Both the position numbers and the translations under genes were made by a program. From Saccharum officinarum (taxonomy: Eukaryota > Streptophyta > Magnoliopsida > Poales > Poaceae): a stretch of 64,000 bases of DNA. The stretch is from the NCBI GenBank assembly GCA_020631735.1, contig CM036197.1, positions 48,283,880-48,347,879 on the forward strand, in the 5' to 3' direction. Of the stretch, positions 10,904-27,184 are shown in pieces (position 1 is the first letter of the stretch; every line of letters starts with the position of its first letter). A model generated the notes under the pieces. The model saw only the letters and a program-made list of their open reading frames with translations, did not search any database and was not told the origin of the DNA.

Positions 10904-11975
10904 AACGGAGTATGTGGCGCTGGCGCAGTGGTGGTGGTGGTTGGATCTCGTCTCAGTGCAGTCCAGTGGCTTTTATTTTTTTTTTCCCGTTCGGTGGCGT
11001 GCCTCGCCTGGCGATGCCAGGCGGTAAAGCGGCTTCTTCGTCTCACCCGCCCGCCCCGACCTGATGCGCTGCGCCGCTTGCGTCGTTTCGGAGCAGCGAG
11101 CATCGTCGCATCGCATGGGTGATGAGTCACCAGTGATCTGTGACGCCCGCGGGCCGCTCGCTTGTTGTCCGTGCGGCCGCCGGCGGTTTCGTTAAAAGTT
11201 GGCCGTCTTTTACAGCAACGTGTGATCGGACCGCCCAACCACTCGTGCTCATCGGCTCATCTCTTGCCTGCCTGAAACGGGGAACCTGTGTCGCCGAAGC
11301 GGCCACGAGCTGACACCGACCCCCAGCTCGCTCTACTTACCCTACGCCGTCCTCAAGTCCTCTTGCCTACCCTCGCACGCAGACGCACTCACCACGAAAC
11401 ACAAGCGAAATTATCATCGCACGTTAAAGGGACTTTTCGGGCTTGATGACGATTGATGACCACGTCGTGCCCTGTTCTGCATTGCATTGCATTATACATG
11501 GCATTGCCTGCTACCACCTGCTCGTCGTCAGATCAGATGTGCTGCTGCTTGTCTCCTCCCGTGTGCCGTCTGCCGTGGCTAACTGGCTATGGCCTATAGG
11601 TTTTCTCCTATCCTATGGTTGTAGGATTAGACGGGCTCGAACAACTCGTACAGGACAATTATAATTTGGATAATGGCACGGTACGAACGGGCGGCGTTAC
11701 AGGCTGCCCCACCGGCGGCCACCCATTTGGTGCTGGTGACTCTTTTAGGCAAGCTCGGCCCGGTGAGTCGGTGACATTCCAACTAACCTCTCCAACTCCG
11801 ACGCCTAACGTCGACAGTTTTCTGCCTACCTGGTTAAGATATGGAATTGAGAATTCCGAAGTAGTGACAGAGGTCGGAAGCTACCGGCCTATGACAACCG
11901 AGTTTGGATGGCGAAATTCTTACACAAAGTATGTGATAGTGCTATGAAGATGATTTCGGTGTAGAGGATTAACTA
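10904..11975. other. intergenic, no gene seen
   Basis: GC-rich up to about 11400, then mixed. Several short open frames exist (for example 11615-11947, +) but none shows a domain or codon signature I can support. An 11-base T run lies at about 10976-10987. Confidence 0.4.
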
Positions 11976-12375
11976 GTACTACCTCTGTCACGAAAGATAT
12001 GTAATTATAATTCTGCATTTACACAAATTTGAAGTTTAACCAGATTTATAAAAAAATCGCTATTGAAATATATTACATGAAAAAAAAATTACTAACAGTA
12101 TTTGGCATCATAAATATCGATACTTCCAAATGGGTAAATACCGTATATGCACCAATGAGCCAAGTTCTCGCATCAAATTAAACAGATTACAGCATGCACC
12201 CACCTAGATAGTTGCCGCATTAAATTGAACAAATTACAAGACGTTGGACTAACATGCATCCCCTTCGATAGTTGTTGTATGGTGAGTGCAATTTACTCAT
12301 TTAATCAAACTTAACATGCTTTAACTCACTACTATTTTTAAAATTATAATCATTTGTCGATAGAGGGAGTACTCT
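11976..12375. mobile_element. degenerate Stowaway-like MITE
   Basis: The left end TACTACCTCTGTCACGAAAGATATG and right end CGATAGAGGGAGTAC resemble the Stowaway terminus (CTCCCTCCGT...) with TA at the insertion point. The middle contains a near-duplicate pair: a block with 'gcaccaatgagccaagttctcgcatcaaattaaaca' and a later one with 'gcacccacctagatagttgccgcattaaattgaaca'. Ends are imperfect. Confidence 0.45.
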
Positions 12376-13738
12376 CGTGCCATTAATAACCAATACAATA
12401 TACGCCGTTCATGTTAGTTACCAGCTGAGTTTACCATTTACAAGTTTTCATACACGCACAGAAAACCCACGTTTCAATTAGAAATGGACGTGCCCGATTT
12501 GTGCAGACATATGACAAAGTACCGCTACCACCACGCTTTACTGCATTCAGCTTGGCAGTCTTGAACAGTTAACTCGGTCATGTTCGGTATGCGCACCGAG
12601 CTCAATTTCCGGCTTCATTTGGTCAGGAAGCACCACATCATGAACCTGTGGTACTAAAATTGTCCTACTTTCACGACACGTATCCTATTAAATGAGCCTA
12701 ATCCGTCGTACTTTTATGTCTGTTTCTGATATTGGCGAGAAGGGAACTAAAACCCCAAATGAGAATATATACAGATTGCCCATGATCTAAGGAAACTATA
12801 TATACATGTATATAAAGAGTACGTAATCGTCTTCAGGCAATAATCAGTCATACGAATTAGTTTGGTGTGAAATAAGGACAACAGGCTTTATTATTATTTT
12901 TTTTGGGGAAAAAAAGGAGAAGCGAGTTTGTTCGAACGAGGAAGGAGGTCTGACGCTTCCATGGGTCAACAAGTCATGATATCAGTAGAACAGGGAGTAT
13001 AGCAAGCGCATGTGTTTGTCAGGGACCTACTGAAAACAACACATGATTCTTTGGAGGGTCTTCGAGCCGTATTTTAATCGAATCCAATCTGGCCATCTGT
13101 GCCAACTTTGATAAATTTTATACTACTGTATAATCCCTGAAGAAGCAAGCCTCAGTGGTTAGGCGTGAACCGATTTGACGCCGACGACGGAGGACAGACG
13201 TACGGCCACAGTTTGGGGCCGTGAAAACGCTCGACTGTACTCCGGCTCCGGCCATCTTAACTAGTACTAGTATTAGCGATGCGAGTTTTAACACGGTGCT
13301 CCTTCTCTCTGCATGTTTGACTCGCATAAAATTGTCGTTCGTTCGTTGAGTCCGTTCTAACTGTAAACAACTGCCGGATCTCATCACATGGGATGCGGTA
13401 TCGTATCAACCGGCGCATGTTTGTAAGCGTGGAGTCAAAGACAATACAGAGTAGTACGCCAAATGAATAGAATAGCTAGGGTGTCACAGGCCAAATGAAC
13501 GTGGAACAGCTAATGCTCGATCGATCGCCAAGCCCCTCGGCAGGCAGCGCGAGGCCGGCGACCACGTAGATTCGAGGGGCGCGGGGGCGACTGACTTGAC
13601 ACGAAGCGGTTTCGCTTGTCTGCTCTGCTCTCGGCTGGGGGCGACGTCGACAAACACCACGGCCAGTGGCACGAGCCGAGGGGGAGGGACTGTCGAAATT
13701 TCGAAATGGGCGGATTTCTGTAGATCATCGATGACACA
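12376..13738. other. intergenic, no gene seen
   Basis: No open frame with recognisable content. Open frames at 13118-13387 and 13484-13800 look like chance. A short stem with loop GACGCCGACGACG is visible near 13175 but has no evident function. Confidence 0.4.
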
Positions 13739-13856
13739 GGCCCTGTTCTGCAAGTCATGTTTCGGCTTGTTTCAGCTTGTTTCAGCTTATTCTCTCTCAC
13801 AGAACACTATTGAATCAGCCGAAACCAGCCGGCTTTTCCACCAGCCGAACCAGCCC
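13739..13856. mobile_element. 118-bp MITE, copy 2
   Basis: Same family and identical length as the element at 783-900, with only a handful of differences. Flanking triplets are ACA and AGA, compatible with a 3-bp duplication carrying one change. Confidence 0.7.
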
Positions 13857-14211
13857 AGAAACAACTGTGTGAGTCACGAATCGTGTAGTGTAACCGCTGG
13901 CTGGATCTTTCAAACTCATGATCGCCTCGCCTTCCTCTTCCTCGCAAACTCCTGTCGCGTTTCTCAGCTCTTGTTCTGTTCTCGCTGCTTCCTCCGCTGT
14001 TCGGTGACAGTGAGTTGCCCCCGGCGGCCAGATGTTCATCAGAGTATATGCCGACGAAGCTGCCTGGTGCCTGCAAATGGACCGTTCCGCCGTTGAACCG
14101 AAAGACGAAATTGGGCCTCTATAAAGCCTGGCTCTATCAATGAGAGTGATAAGTGAAGGCTTAGTTGGGCTCTTGGTTAACACGGATCCGCCTAAATTAG
14201 GTCGTGGTCTT
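13857..14211. other. intergenic; segment related to 16075-16135
   Basis: Positions about 14080-14135 (ttgaaccgaaagacgaaattgggc...gcctggctctat) are clearly similar to 16085-16135, so this is a duplicated segment. No coding function is evident. Confidence 0.4.
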
Positions 14212-15140
14212 CTACCTCCCTAAACAATCCTCAAAGTCTAGTTTTTTTTCCCTGAACTCCAAACCAGGTAAATCATCTCCCTCAACTTTTAAAACCGTTT
14301 ATTTTACCTCCCTGACCTGATTATAGGTGGTTTTCAAATGCGGTTTTGTCTTTTTTATATATTTATTTTGGCTGAATTTTTGAAAAATCATAGTAAATCA
14401 CAGAAAAATTATAAAATAGAAAATCTAATTTTTTTGGACTCCACATGAGTAGATCTACACAGTGAATATATAATATGGTATGCTTTAGTACAAAATTTTT
14501 GTTTTAGCTTTAAATCTATGTTTTTCTGTAATTAATTCAAAGTTGCAGTTTCTATGGTCCAATCATGGTGAAATTTTTATGATGGGCTAACTATTACATG
14601 ATTGAACTATAGTAAAAATTTCATACTCATTGGATCATGTATAACTGAGTTATAGATTTATTTATTTTTATGCTTGTTAAATAGTTTTAAAATAGCTAAA
14701 GGTGTGTAAAAATATAGACGACTATAAAATTTTTACTACAGTTAAAGCATACAATAATTAGATCACCATAAAAATTTCACCACAATTGGACCATAGAAAC
14801 TGCAGCTATGAATTAATTACCAAATAGCATAGATCTAAAGCTACAACAAAAAGTTTGTACTAAAGCATACCATATTATATGTTTACTGTGTAGATTTGCT
14901 CATGTAGAGTCAAAAAAATTGGATTTTCCATTTTATAATTTTTCTGTGATTTAATATAATTTTTAAAATATTCAGCCAAAATAAATAAAAAAGAAAAAGA
15001 CAAACCCGTCTTTGGAAACCACCTGTAACCGGGTCAGCGAGGTAAAATGAACAGTTTTAAAAGTTGAGGGAGGTGGTTTGCCTGATTTTCGAGTTTATGG
15101 AGGAAAACTAAACTTCGAGGATAGTTTAGGGGTAAAATAG
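14212..15140. mobile_element. fold-back (long inverted repeat) element
   Basis: The left arm starts CTACCTCCCTAAACAATCC. The right arm ends with its diverged reverse complement (gaggatagtttaggggtaaaatag). Arms of roughly 400 bp pair through shared blocks: 'caacttttaaaaccgtt' with 'acagttttaaaagttgagg', and 'ttactgtgtagat' with 'atctacacagtga'. The axis is near 14676. There is no open frame. Arm identity is moderate, so the insertion is older than the one at 62388-63439. Confidence 0.7.
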
Positions 15141-15466
15141 ATTTTTTTTCTTCCACAAACCAATCACTAAACGCTACCACCGCATTGCGTGCCCGTGCCA
15201 CAGCGTATATAATGAACCCACCGATTTTAGTGTGTTCCTTAATTTTTATTTTACAAAAATACTAGTAATTATTATCTATTCTTTTGGCTAAAATGTACTC
15301 CTGCCACCAACTAAGTTGGAGGTAGATTAGTCGCCAGTCTACAGCGATTCACATATTCAAAGAGTCGCCGTATGAAATTGGTAGATTTAAATTTCGACAA
15401 GCGAATTGGAGAAAAAAAAGTCAGCACATGTCACGCCAGACGCCACCTTGGTGCATAGTCGTCATC
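15141..15466. other. intergenic, AT-rich
   Basis: No open frame or repeat recognised. Confidence 0.4.
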
Positions 15467-15590
15467 TTGGCGTTGAACTGTTTTTTTTTTTTGAAAGAAC
15501 AGGAGGGGCAAGGAGCCCCTACTGGAGATTAAATTAAATTAAACTTACAGTTAGTTACAGAAATATAGCAGCAATTGGCGTTGAACTGTT
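15467..15590 (-). mobile_element. truncated LINE/SINE tail with 16-bp target duplication
   Basis: TTGGCGTTGAACTGTT occurs at 15467-15482 and again at 15575-15590. The 92 bp between begin with a T run (poly(A) on the minus strand), followed by ggaggggcaaggagcccct, a small hairpin. Long target duplication plus oligo(A) end is the mark of target-primed reverse transcription. Confidence 0.75.
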
Positions 15591-16103
15591 GATAGCAAAA
15601 TTTGGCACAAGAATACGTTTTGATTTAACGGTATTGCTCAGGTAACTAAAATATTGTTAAGTTAATTCGGTTGTATGGACTGAATTATTAATAGATTAAT
15701 ATAAGCAAAGGATGAGAGAGACATAAGGGTTTCTTTTTTCGCTTACGTGCAGAGATAGCAATGCATGGCTCCAAATAACTTAGGTTTTGTCTGGGGTTTC
15801 TAGCGATTCTTGAAAGAATTGGACACACTGTCTAAGGGAGGGGCCTAGATGCTTTCAACGGCTTATAGGCATCCATTGCTACCCTCTGGTCCCTCGTATG
15901 ATTGGAAGTGCTGGGCCAACATTTGGTTTACTTAACATCTAATGAAACAGGATGTTGACGTTCCCATCTCTACGGTAGCTTCAAAGTCGGCCATTTTAGC
16001 ACTAGAGAAATCCTAAAAAAGTTCAAACAATTGTGGCGTGTGCAGCAGATCAATCTGACTGGAGAGGGACGGGCGCCCGTGCGGCCGTGGAACCGAAAGA
16101 CAG
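15591..16103. other. intergenic, no gene seen
   Basis: No feature supported apart from the start of the segment related to 14080-14135. Confidence 0.4.
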
Positions 16104-16230
16104 ATATGGGCTTTCCATGAGGCCTGGCTCTACAAGGAAAAAAGAGTTAGAAAAGGCCTCAACACATATATGGGCTTTCCATAAGGCCTGGCTCTACAAG
16201 GAAAAAAGAGTTGGAATAAGCCTCAACAGC
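16104..16230. repeat. tandem duplication of a 64-bp unit
   Basis: ATATGGGCTTTCCATGAGGC at 16104 and ATATGGGCTTTCCATAAGGC at 16168 start two copies of a unit with period 64. They share the block ggctctacaaggaaaaaagagtt and differ at only a few bases. Confidence 0.8.
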
Positions 16231-17591
16231 TGGTTGGCCTTTTGGGTTCGGGTAGTTCACTGATGCAACCTAGGTTATCAACACACAGCCGCACAGTCAT
16301 AGTCATAGTCAGGGACAGGGAGGTCAGGAGGGACGAGGACATTTTTGCTTAACATGTTAGGGTATAATTCTCTAGGACAACCCGTTTTCGTCACAACTCC
16401 TCCCGATACATGTCTTGCATCTAATAAAATGTTTAACATCAATCGAAACATCACTTGGTAATGTAACGAAGAACCATTTGCATTACAACTAAAATAATAT
16501 AACATACATTTCGTAAACATACTTCAAACCAACCCATTAACCTTAACATTGCCAAGAGCGAACTAGTATTTTCCTCCACACCACAACTCATAGTTCACAA
16601 ACACATTTTCCATCCAAACCCTAGCTAATATTCATAGTCCATGAATCCACCGGTCAAAAGACAAATATGAGCATCTTTACCGTGCCGAGGATAAGCTTGG
16701 GGAAGGGAGGGACGGAGGGGAGGGAGCACCAGGCGGCGGCGGCAGCCCTAAGGACCGGCGGGCACGGGCGACGGCGACGCAGCCACAGGAAGGGGCGGAC
16801 GCGGGCAAAGGATAGAATGGGAGAGAAGAGAAGAGGCGGCGTGGCGCGGCAGCGCCCGCCACATCAGAAGTGTTGGTCATGCTTGTACCACGTCATCGCG
16901 CTCGCCACGCCGCCATGCATGGCGCGGCGGCCGCGCCACTGCTCTAGGTGCGGCCAAAAGTGTTAGTTTTGAAAATATAAAAATTTTTAGTGTCAAATTT
17001 GAAAATAGTTTTAAAAAAGTGTTAGAAATAAAAAAATCGCACAGGTGAGGTGAGGGGGCCTGGCGCACGGAAACAAACGTTCCAACGCCATGGACAAAGA
17101 ACTGAAAGCACCAACGCCATGGACAAGGAACTAAAAGCACATACACATGGTTAGCGTAACATCAAGCTGAGAACAGGGGCCGAGCAATCTATTCTCCACT
17201 TCGTTAGTAAAAAAGTAGAAAACCATCAGAGGATATCATCGACACATAATAGGGCGCGTCGAAGAAATGAATATACCATAACGTTGCTGATTGTTCCAAT
17301 ATCAATTTCCATAACATCAATATCAATCGCAGTTCTGTCGAACTGCGCTGAGGAGCTCAGCAGAGCTAGCTGAATTTTACATTATATGCAAAAGCAAATT
17401 TGACAGAATTCGATAAACAACTGAACCCACTTTTTCAGGCTTATGTACAGGAGTACCTGCTATAGGGATATAGGTAAACAGCGACCGCCGAGCCATGGTT
17501 TCGTCGTCGATGAGCGACCAAGTGATCATTTTGCATGCAGGGGCTCCAATCACCCTGGCTGATGACGGCCTTAATGCCATGCTGCGTTTTC
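16231..17591. other. intergenic, 3' side of the protease gene
   Basis: No gene supported. Positions 16670-16940 are GC-rich with short open frames on both strands. A near-direct repeat (caacgccatggacaaagaac and caacgccatggacaaggaac) lies at about 17081-17130. Confidence 0.4.
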
Positions 17592-21395
<3,804 letters not shown>

Positions 21396-21519
21396 CTCCG
21401 CCGCGCTACAGGAAGGCGAGCTAGCTAGCTAGGAAGAGGGAGCAGATGGATGGATGAGAGGATGACAGGAGGCTGGAGGTCCCCCTTTTCTTTCCATGAC
21501 GGGCTGGTATCGGGGTCGC

Positions 21520-21525
21520 TTTATA
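21520..21525 (-). promoter_or_regulatory. TATA box of the cysteine protease gene
   Basis: TATAAA reads on the minus strand about 125 bases upstream of the ATG (21395), within cttgtataaagc. This places the start of transcription near 21490 and gives a 5' UTR of about 95 nt. Confidence 0.6.
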
Positions 21526-21589
21526 CAAGTGGGGGCGGGGGAGTGGAGGGCCCAGATTCCATGATCCCTTTGGAATTTTTTTCTTTTTT

Positions 21590-22880
21590 TTTTCAGAACT
21601 GCTAGCGCCCGGACGTTCGGATCCGGGCGCTAGCGCCGGACGCCGCAACCGCCCCGTCCGCTCCCCACGGAAATGAAAACGAGAAAAAGAAAAATACGAC
21701 CCCCGTCCCGCTACCGCACGGGAACCCACGAATCCCCCGCCCTGCTACGCACGGGAACCCGCGAACCCCCCGCCCCGCCCTCGCACGGAGAAGAAACCCG
21801 CGCCCCCCAGCGTGCACGGATTTGCCCCCCGCCGTAACCTCCCCGACCTCAGCACATCCGCCCCGCCACCAGCTCACCACCATACTCCACCTCCCAGCTG
21901 CAGCAAGGGGAATATATGCTATTGCAAACAACGAAGGACTCCTAATGAAACAAATAGGAGAAAACTGGTGAAACAAACGGGAAAAAACTATTGAAACATC
22001 GAAAAAAACCTAATGAAATAAACAAAAAAAACTGGTGAAACAAACAAAAAAACTATTGAAACATCGAAAAAACTAATGCAACAAAAAAAAAGAAACTACT
22101 GCAACAAGGAGAAGAAAGCTACTGCAACAAAGAAGAAGAAACTGCTGCAACAGAGGAGAAGAAGCTACTACAACAAGGAGGAGAAGCTACTGCAACAAAG
22201 GAGAAGAAGCTACTGCAACATCAGAAGCGATACTAATGAAACGTCGGGAAACATGGGGGATGTTGCTGCAAACAAGGAAAAAAACACTATTGAAACATCT
22301 CAGAAAAAAAACTACTGCAACATCAGATAATCGTGCAAATATTTCACATCATTTATTGCATGTAGCTTAGATCTGACTCGCCACAAACCTTAGCCGCCAT
22401 CAAAACCTTAGATCCAGAGGGGGTAGGAGGAGGAGGAGGAGGGAGGAAGAGGAGAGACCAGATCGAGATTCAGAGGAGAGGAGGAGGGGGAGGGGCGCCT
22501 CAGATCCAAAACCTTCTCCACCTACCTCGTCGAAGCCCGCGCTGTCGTCCTCGTCTCTAGATGCATGGAGGTCGCGGCGCACGAGCACGAGAGAGCATGG
22601 AGGGAGGGGAGGCGCGCGGGCTCTCCGGAAGCCGCCGCCGTCGCCCCCCACTCCAGTGGAGAGGAGGGCGTACAAGTCGCAGCGGGGAAAGGGGAGGGAG
22701 AGAGGAAGAGAGGAAGGGAGGGAGGAAGGCTCCCTGGCGACGCGAAGGGAGGAGGCGCGCGGGCGTAGGAGCAAGCGCGCGTGCGAGCTTGGAGCGGCGG
22801 AGGAAGCGAGGAAAGAAGAAGCGGCGGGCGAGTGGATAAGACCGAACCGCAGCCCGCAGCGAGCGAGTGGACGTGGGTCG
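21590..22880. repeat. unclassified GC-rich/AAC-rich repetitive block upstream of the protease gene
   Basis: It starts with a perfect 13-bp stem (gctagcgcccgga, 21601-21613 and 21622-21634) around an 8-base loop. Next comes a CG-rich stretch, a tract of imperfect tandem units of about 25 bp built on 'ctactgcaacaaaggagaag' (about 22070-22330), then a purine-rich GGAGG stretch (22411-22480) and a GC-rich segment to 22880. Open frames here are low complexity. It looks like one non-coding transposon or captured composite, but I found no second terminus. Confidence 0.45.
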
Positions 22881-23260
22881 GACGCCCTGTTTATATCATT
22901 ACCGTTTTTTTCGTGCTTGGCTATTTTAAAAGAGTTGTTTAATTCATTCACCTCTAAGGTGGTGATTAGTTCAAGTGACTAAAGTTTAGGAGGTGTGACT
23001 AAATAATGTCGTAGGGGTATTTAAATACTAATAAAAAAAATAAATTACATAATCCGTTGCAAGACGAATTTATTAAACCTAATTAATCCGTCATTAGCAT
23101 ATGTTTACCGTAGCATTTTATTATCAAATCATAGACTACTTAGGCTTAAAAGATTCGTCTCGTAAAATAGTCTTAATCTGTGTATTTAATTTCGTAAATA
23201 GTCTATATTTAATACTGTCGACTAAAGTTTAGGAAAAGAAAAACTAAACACCCACTAATC
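22881..23260. mobile_element. MITE-like repeat with GACTAAAGTTTAGGA ends
   Basis: gactaaagtttaggagg occurs at about 22978 and gactaaagtttaggaaaag at about 23220. Between them are the core motifs 'gcaagacgaatttattaaacctaattaatccg' and 'ggcttaaaagattcgtctcg' in opposite orientation, giving a semi-palindromic structure. Borders are approximate. Confidence 0.5.
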
Positions 23261-24156
23261 TACGGGACCAGTCGCCAGTACGATATTTTTCGGTTGGTTT
23301 TTTATTGGTCGTGGGGTCGTGGAGGTGGCGCGGACGTGGACAGGTTGGACTGGATATTTGTTTTTCTTTTTTTTCGTGACGTGTTGCTGTGAGTGAATGC
23401 GTGCAGTAGCCTACCGGTCCAAATGGTAATCCCGAATTAGCCAGCTTTTTTAATCGAGACCGGGTGCAAGGAGAGGCCGAGAAGGTGGGGGTGACGGGGT
23501 GGCAACGTGGTGGTGGATGATTTTGACTGTAATGCTCGGTGTACTCTTTATTAATTACGCAATTGTTCGTTCAATCGGCGCCCGCCTCGGCAGCCGCTGC
23601 ACTTTAATTAGTCGTTCGCCGGATACAACAAGGAGTCGAAAAGAAAACGATGCCATCACATTCACTGGCCTGGATTAGCTGAACGACCTCCCGGCCGGGC
23701 GCCTCTTGCGTCTTGTATTGGCGCTCTTACTGAATGAACGAGCGACAGAAAAAATTCACGAATGGAGAGCCGTGTTCTGGTATGGGGTATGGCACTGGCA
23801 CGCAGTGGAACTAGCTTGCACACATTCGAGAGATTTGAGAGTGCCCATGCACTGCCACCGGCAAGTAGTAGGAGTAGTTGGTATGAACGGCGGGCAGGAG
23901 GGCCAAGTCGCAAGAAACCCAATCCAGTGGACTGTGGACAGCGTGGTGCACCCCGGAACGCGACGTACCAACCTGCCCCTGCCCTTGGGCATTTGGAGTG
24001 GAGCTGCTGGATGGACGGGACGGGGCCACAGGGGCAAAGGGCAGTTGTCGGGCAGAGCATCGCATTGGGGCATGAAAGATTGCGGTAGTTGAGGACTTGA
24101 TTGGATGATCGGATCGTCTGCTCCAGTGCCGCCCGCATGCTGCACACCCGCGTGTA
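23261..24156. other. intergenic, no gene seen
   Basis: Overlapping open frames on both strands (23662-24195) cover the same bases in several frames and have no domain signature. I treat them as chance. Confidence 0.4.
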
Positions 24157-24347
24157 GGCCCCGTTTGAATCCTTCGAGGTTCTCACAATCTGCACAGAAA
24201 AAATTTCAAAATTCTATTACCTTGTCCAAACCGTACTAGTATTAGAAGAATTTTAACTCATAGATTTTTTGAATCCCAAAATGTAATAAAATTACTGTGA
24301 TCCTTTTTATCCGCATTCTCAAAATCTCATGGGGTCCAAACGGCACC
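24157..24347. mobile_element. MITE with GGCCCCGTTTG ends
   Basis: The left end GGCCCCGTTTGAATCC and right end GGTCCAAACGGCACC form imperfect inverted repeats around 190 bp. Flanking triplets are GTA and ATA. Composition and length are typical of Tourist-like MITEs. Confidence 0.6.
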
Positions 24348-27184
24348 ATAGTGATGTAGGTGTGTAGATTTATTAGATACGCAAGGGGTCTCGTGGCCGT
24401 TTGCGTCGTGGGGCACCGGGGCACTTGCATTGCATTTGTACGAAGATATTATTATACGGGTGTTAGGGCGCTTGAATTACATTTGTACGAAGATATTGTT
24501 ATACAGATGTCGGTGTACCACCGGCCATCAATGTTTTGGTCCCTGCCTTAATGGGGGCGTAGAATACGAGTTTTTGAACAACATTTTTGGGCCGAAAAAT
24601 TTTTAGATAATAGAAATAATATTTGGCTTTCTCCTCAAAAAGAGAACTCAGAATAATAACTTACTACAAATTCACCGATAATACGACTGAACTAAGCTTA
24701 TAAAACAAATCTGACTATAGCATGTAATTATAATTTTGGAACCATGGATGCACAAAACTATTGTTTATAAAGAAAAGAGATATAAAATGGAGTTTATAAA
24801 ACTCTGATAGGATTATTATGGTTTAAGTAGCAATGCTATGGTTTTCATCAAAATCATAAAGATTGTTGCATCCAATTCATGACGAGTATTGCATATATAA
24901 TTTTGCTAACTATTTCAAGTGGTCGTGGTATCAACACATTGAAGTTTTTCTTTTCAAATTGAAACAATTGAGATCAAATATGCACACTAGAATGGCATAT
25001 TAAAAATTGATTAGATTTCTTGCAATAGCATTAGCTACGATATTATGACCAAGGTTGTTTTTAATGATATTACTGAGTATTTTGTAACAAGGAATACTAA
25101 ATGGATGGCAGATTTCATCTAAAATATAGTAGTATGTTAGTAGTTGAAAAGCTCTCGTGTATTTTTTTTTGGCTATATGTATTTAAGAAGTTATATTATT
25201 GATGTGATTAACAAATTCTTATATATATAGGATCTCATTTTAAATTTTGAATGCGGGGTCAACAAAATGCCATGGACAGCCCTGCTGCCAAACATTCACT
25301 GAATGATCAATTCCAGCTGGAAACGTTTTCAGTCTTTCTGCTTTTTATAGACCAAAATCACTTCCAATGTACCGCACGTGAGTAGTTTATATTATTCTTT
25401 CTTACCTTCCCTCTAATCTAGAAATATTCCTAGTTGTCCTATTCAAATGCAACCAGTTCAAATGGACGACACTAAATCGTTCTTCATCCACAAAAGGTAT
25501 ACAATTTTTTTATAAAAAAATCTAGCTATTTCCATGATTTTTCATGTAAAACAATGTGTTTTTTTTTTCCTCCCTTACACCATTCGAATATTGTCATAAG
25601 CTTGCTGGAGCGAAGAGCCTGAATCGTCGTCCTGCGTGGCTGTGTGTCATGTACGGATTTTTTTCAGTACTACGGAGTAGTCTAAAAAAGAGTTTTTTTT
25701 TTGGGAAGTTCGTTGTGTTTATCCTGATGATAATATATATGGTCAACAGCAGTTTCCCTTGGTCTTTGATCAAACAGAAAAAGTAGTCGTACTCATTTCA
25801 TAACTTGGGGTTGCGTTTGTGACAAAGCCTTGAGCGGCTGAAGCATGGCTTATCAGTAGCTGGATGGATTACGGATGGAGTATCGCAACCAGTAGTACGT
25901 AGTAGCTGTTTTCTGCTAGATATATTTATATTGTTCGCGGAATAAAAACTCATTTGACGTCCCTGTCGACTTGAGAAACAAGATAGCGCTACCACTGCCG
26001 TAGACACTTGAAACAGGGCTTGGGAACGTGAAGGGCAGCCGACACGTAGCGCCGCAGCGGCAGCGGCAGTCGGTGGTAGGGCCGCCCTGCCGCCTGCGCG
26101 GGAGAGCCACTAGTCACAGGCTCAGCCCTCAGCGACCGCTCGCTCCATCTACCCCCGCACCACCCGCCCCACCGCCGCGCAGGCAAAGGAAGACGGCGGA
26201 CCCATACGGGGCTGCCCAGTACCACCACTTGATGCAGTGCAGCCGCGGCTTATCTGCTGGTGCTGGCCTTGTCGATCGCCCACTGCCACTGGGCTGCTGC
26301 CTGATCTCCGCTGAAGTGTGCTGCCCTGAATCAATGCACTTGGAGGCTGCGCGGAAATGCCATGCCATGCAGCTTGCGGGCACGATGCACGAACATCCCG
26401 ATCCCAGCCGTGCTGTGTCCCTCGTCGCGTCCTATGGGTTTGTGAGACGGCGTCCGTATCCTGTAGGATTAACTGGTTCAGGCATGTGCCGCTGTGAGCC
26501 GGCACGGCAGGAGGATAACGCAGACCGACACTGGTAGGTCCAATACTTCTAAAATACAGAGAGCGATACGGCAGGCATGTGACTTCAATGATATGGAAAT
26601 ACAACGCAGAGAGCAACACCACCCATCATGTGATATTGTTGTGATGCGCCGTAGAGCCAGGCGTGACCGGTGGATCGATCGGAACCATGTGTAAACTGGC
26701 GGCGTAGCGTGCCGTGCCGTGCCGCGGGGTCAAAGCCAGCCACACTGGCACACTGCCTTGGCACGCAACGCGACCCAGCGGAGCGGAGTATTATTGCTCG
26801 GCCCGGCCACGCTCCTGTCCCGTGGATCAGACACGGTCTCCTTCCTCATCCTTGCGCTCCGTTCTTCAGCTCGGCACTACACGCGGACCTAGGCGTTCGG
26901 AGCTCCACGGGCGCCACCGGATATTTCGGTGGTGGTTGTCCTCGCCGTCTGTGCCGTGGCCGTCGTCTCAGGCGCCGTGGCTCAGCCAGTCTCCCTTCTT
27001 CGTCGCTTGGGAACTGCCTGGGAGCCGATAATTTGTTTTTGTTGCGAATAGGAGCACTGCACAGTACGAAGAAAATCATAAACAGGGTACCTGGGTAGGG
27101 GTGGCTTGGTGGCGCATGTCCAGTTATCCGAAAGAGAAAAACGTCCGACTGTAACGGCCCATGTCCAGATTCGGACTTTGTGTC
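24348..27184. other. intergenic; no gene supported
   Basis: An imperfect direct repeat of about 35 bp (catttgtacgaagatatt) lies at 24435 and 24481. Positions 24560-25260 are AT-rich and resemble decayed transposon sequence, without a readable frame. Positions 26000-27100 are GC-richer with open frames on both strands (for example 26028-26537, +), but no domain or codon pattern supports a gene. Confidence 0.35.

Noticed and set aside
11443..11947. Open frames of 73 and 110 codons
   Set aside because: No domain, no conserved motif and no gene structure around them.
22400..22951. 183-codon minus-strand Ser/Leu/Arg-rich frame
   Set aside because: Translation of purine/pyrimidine-biased repeat DNA.
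23662..24195. Minus-strand frame of 177 codons and plus frames over the same bases
   Set aside because: All frames are open at once, no domain, no splice or UTR context.
26028..26537. 169-codon plus-strand frame
   Set aside because: Pro/Arg-rich and featureless, overlapped by a frame of similar length on the other strand.
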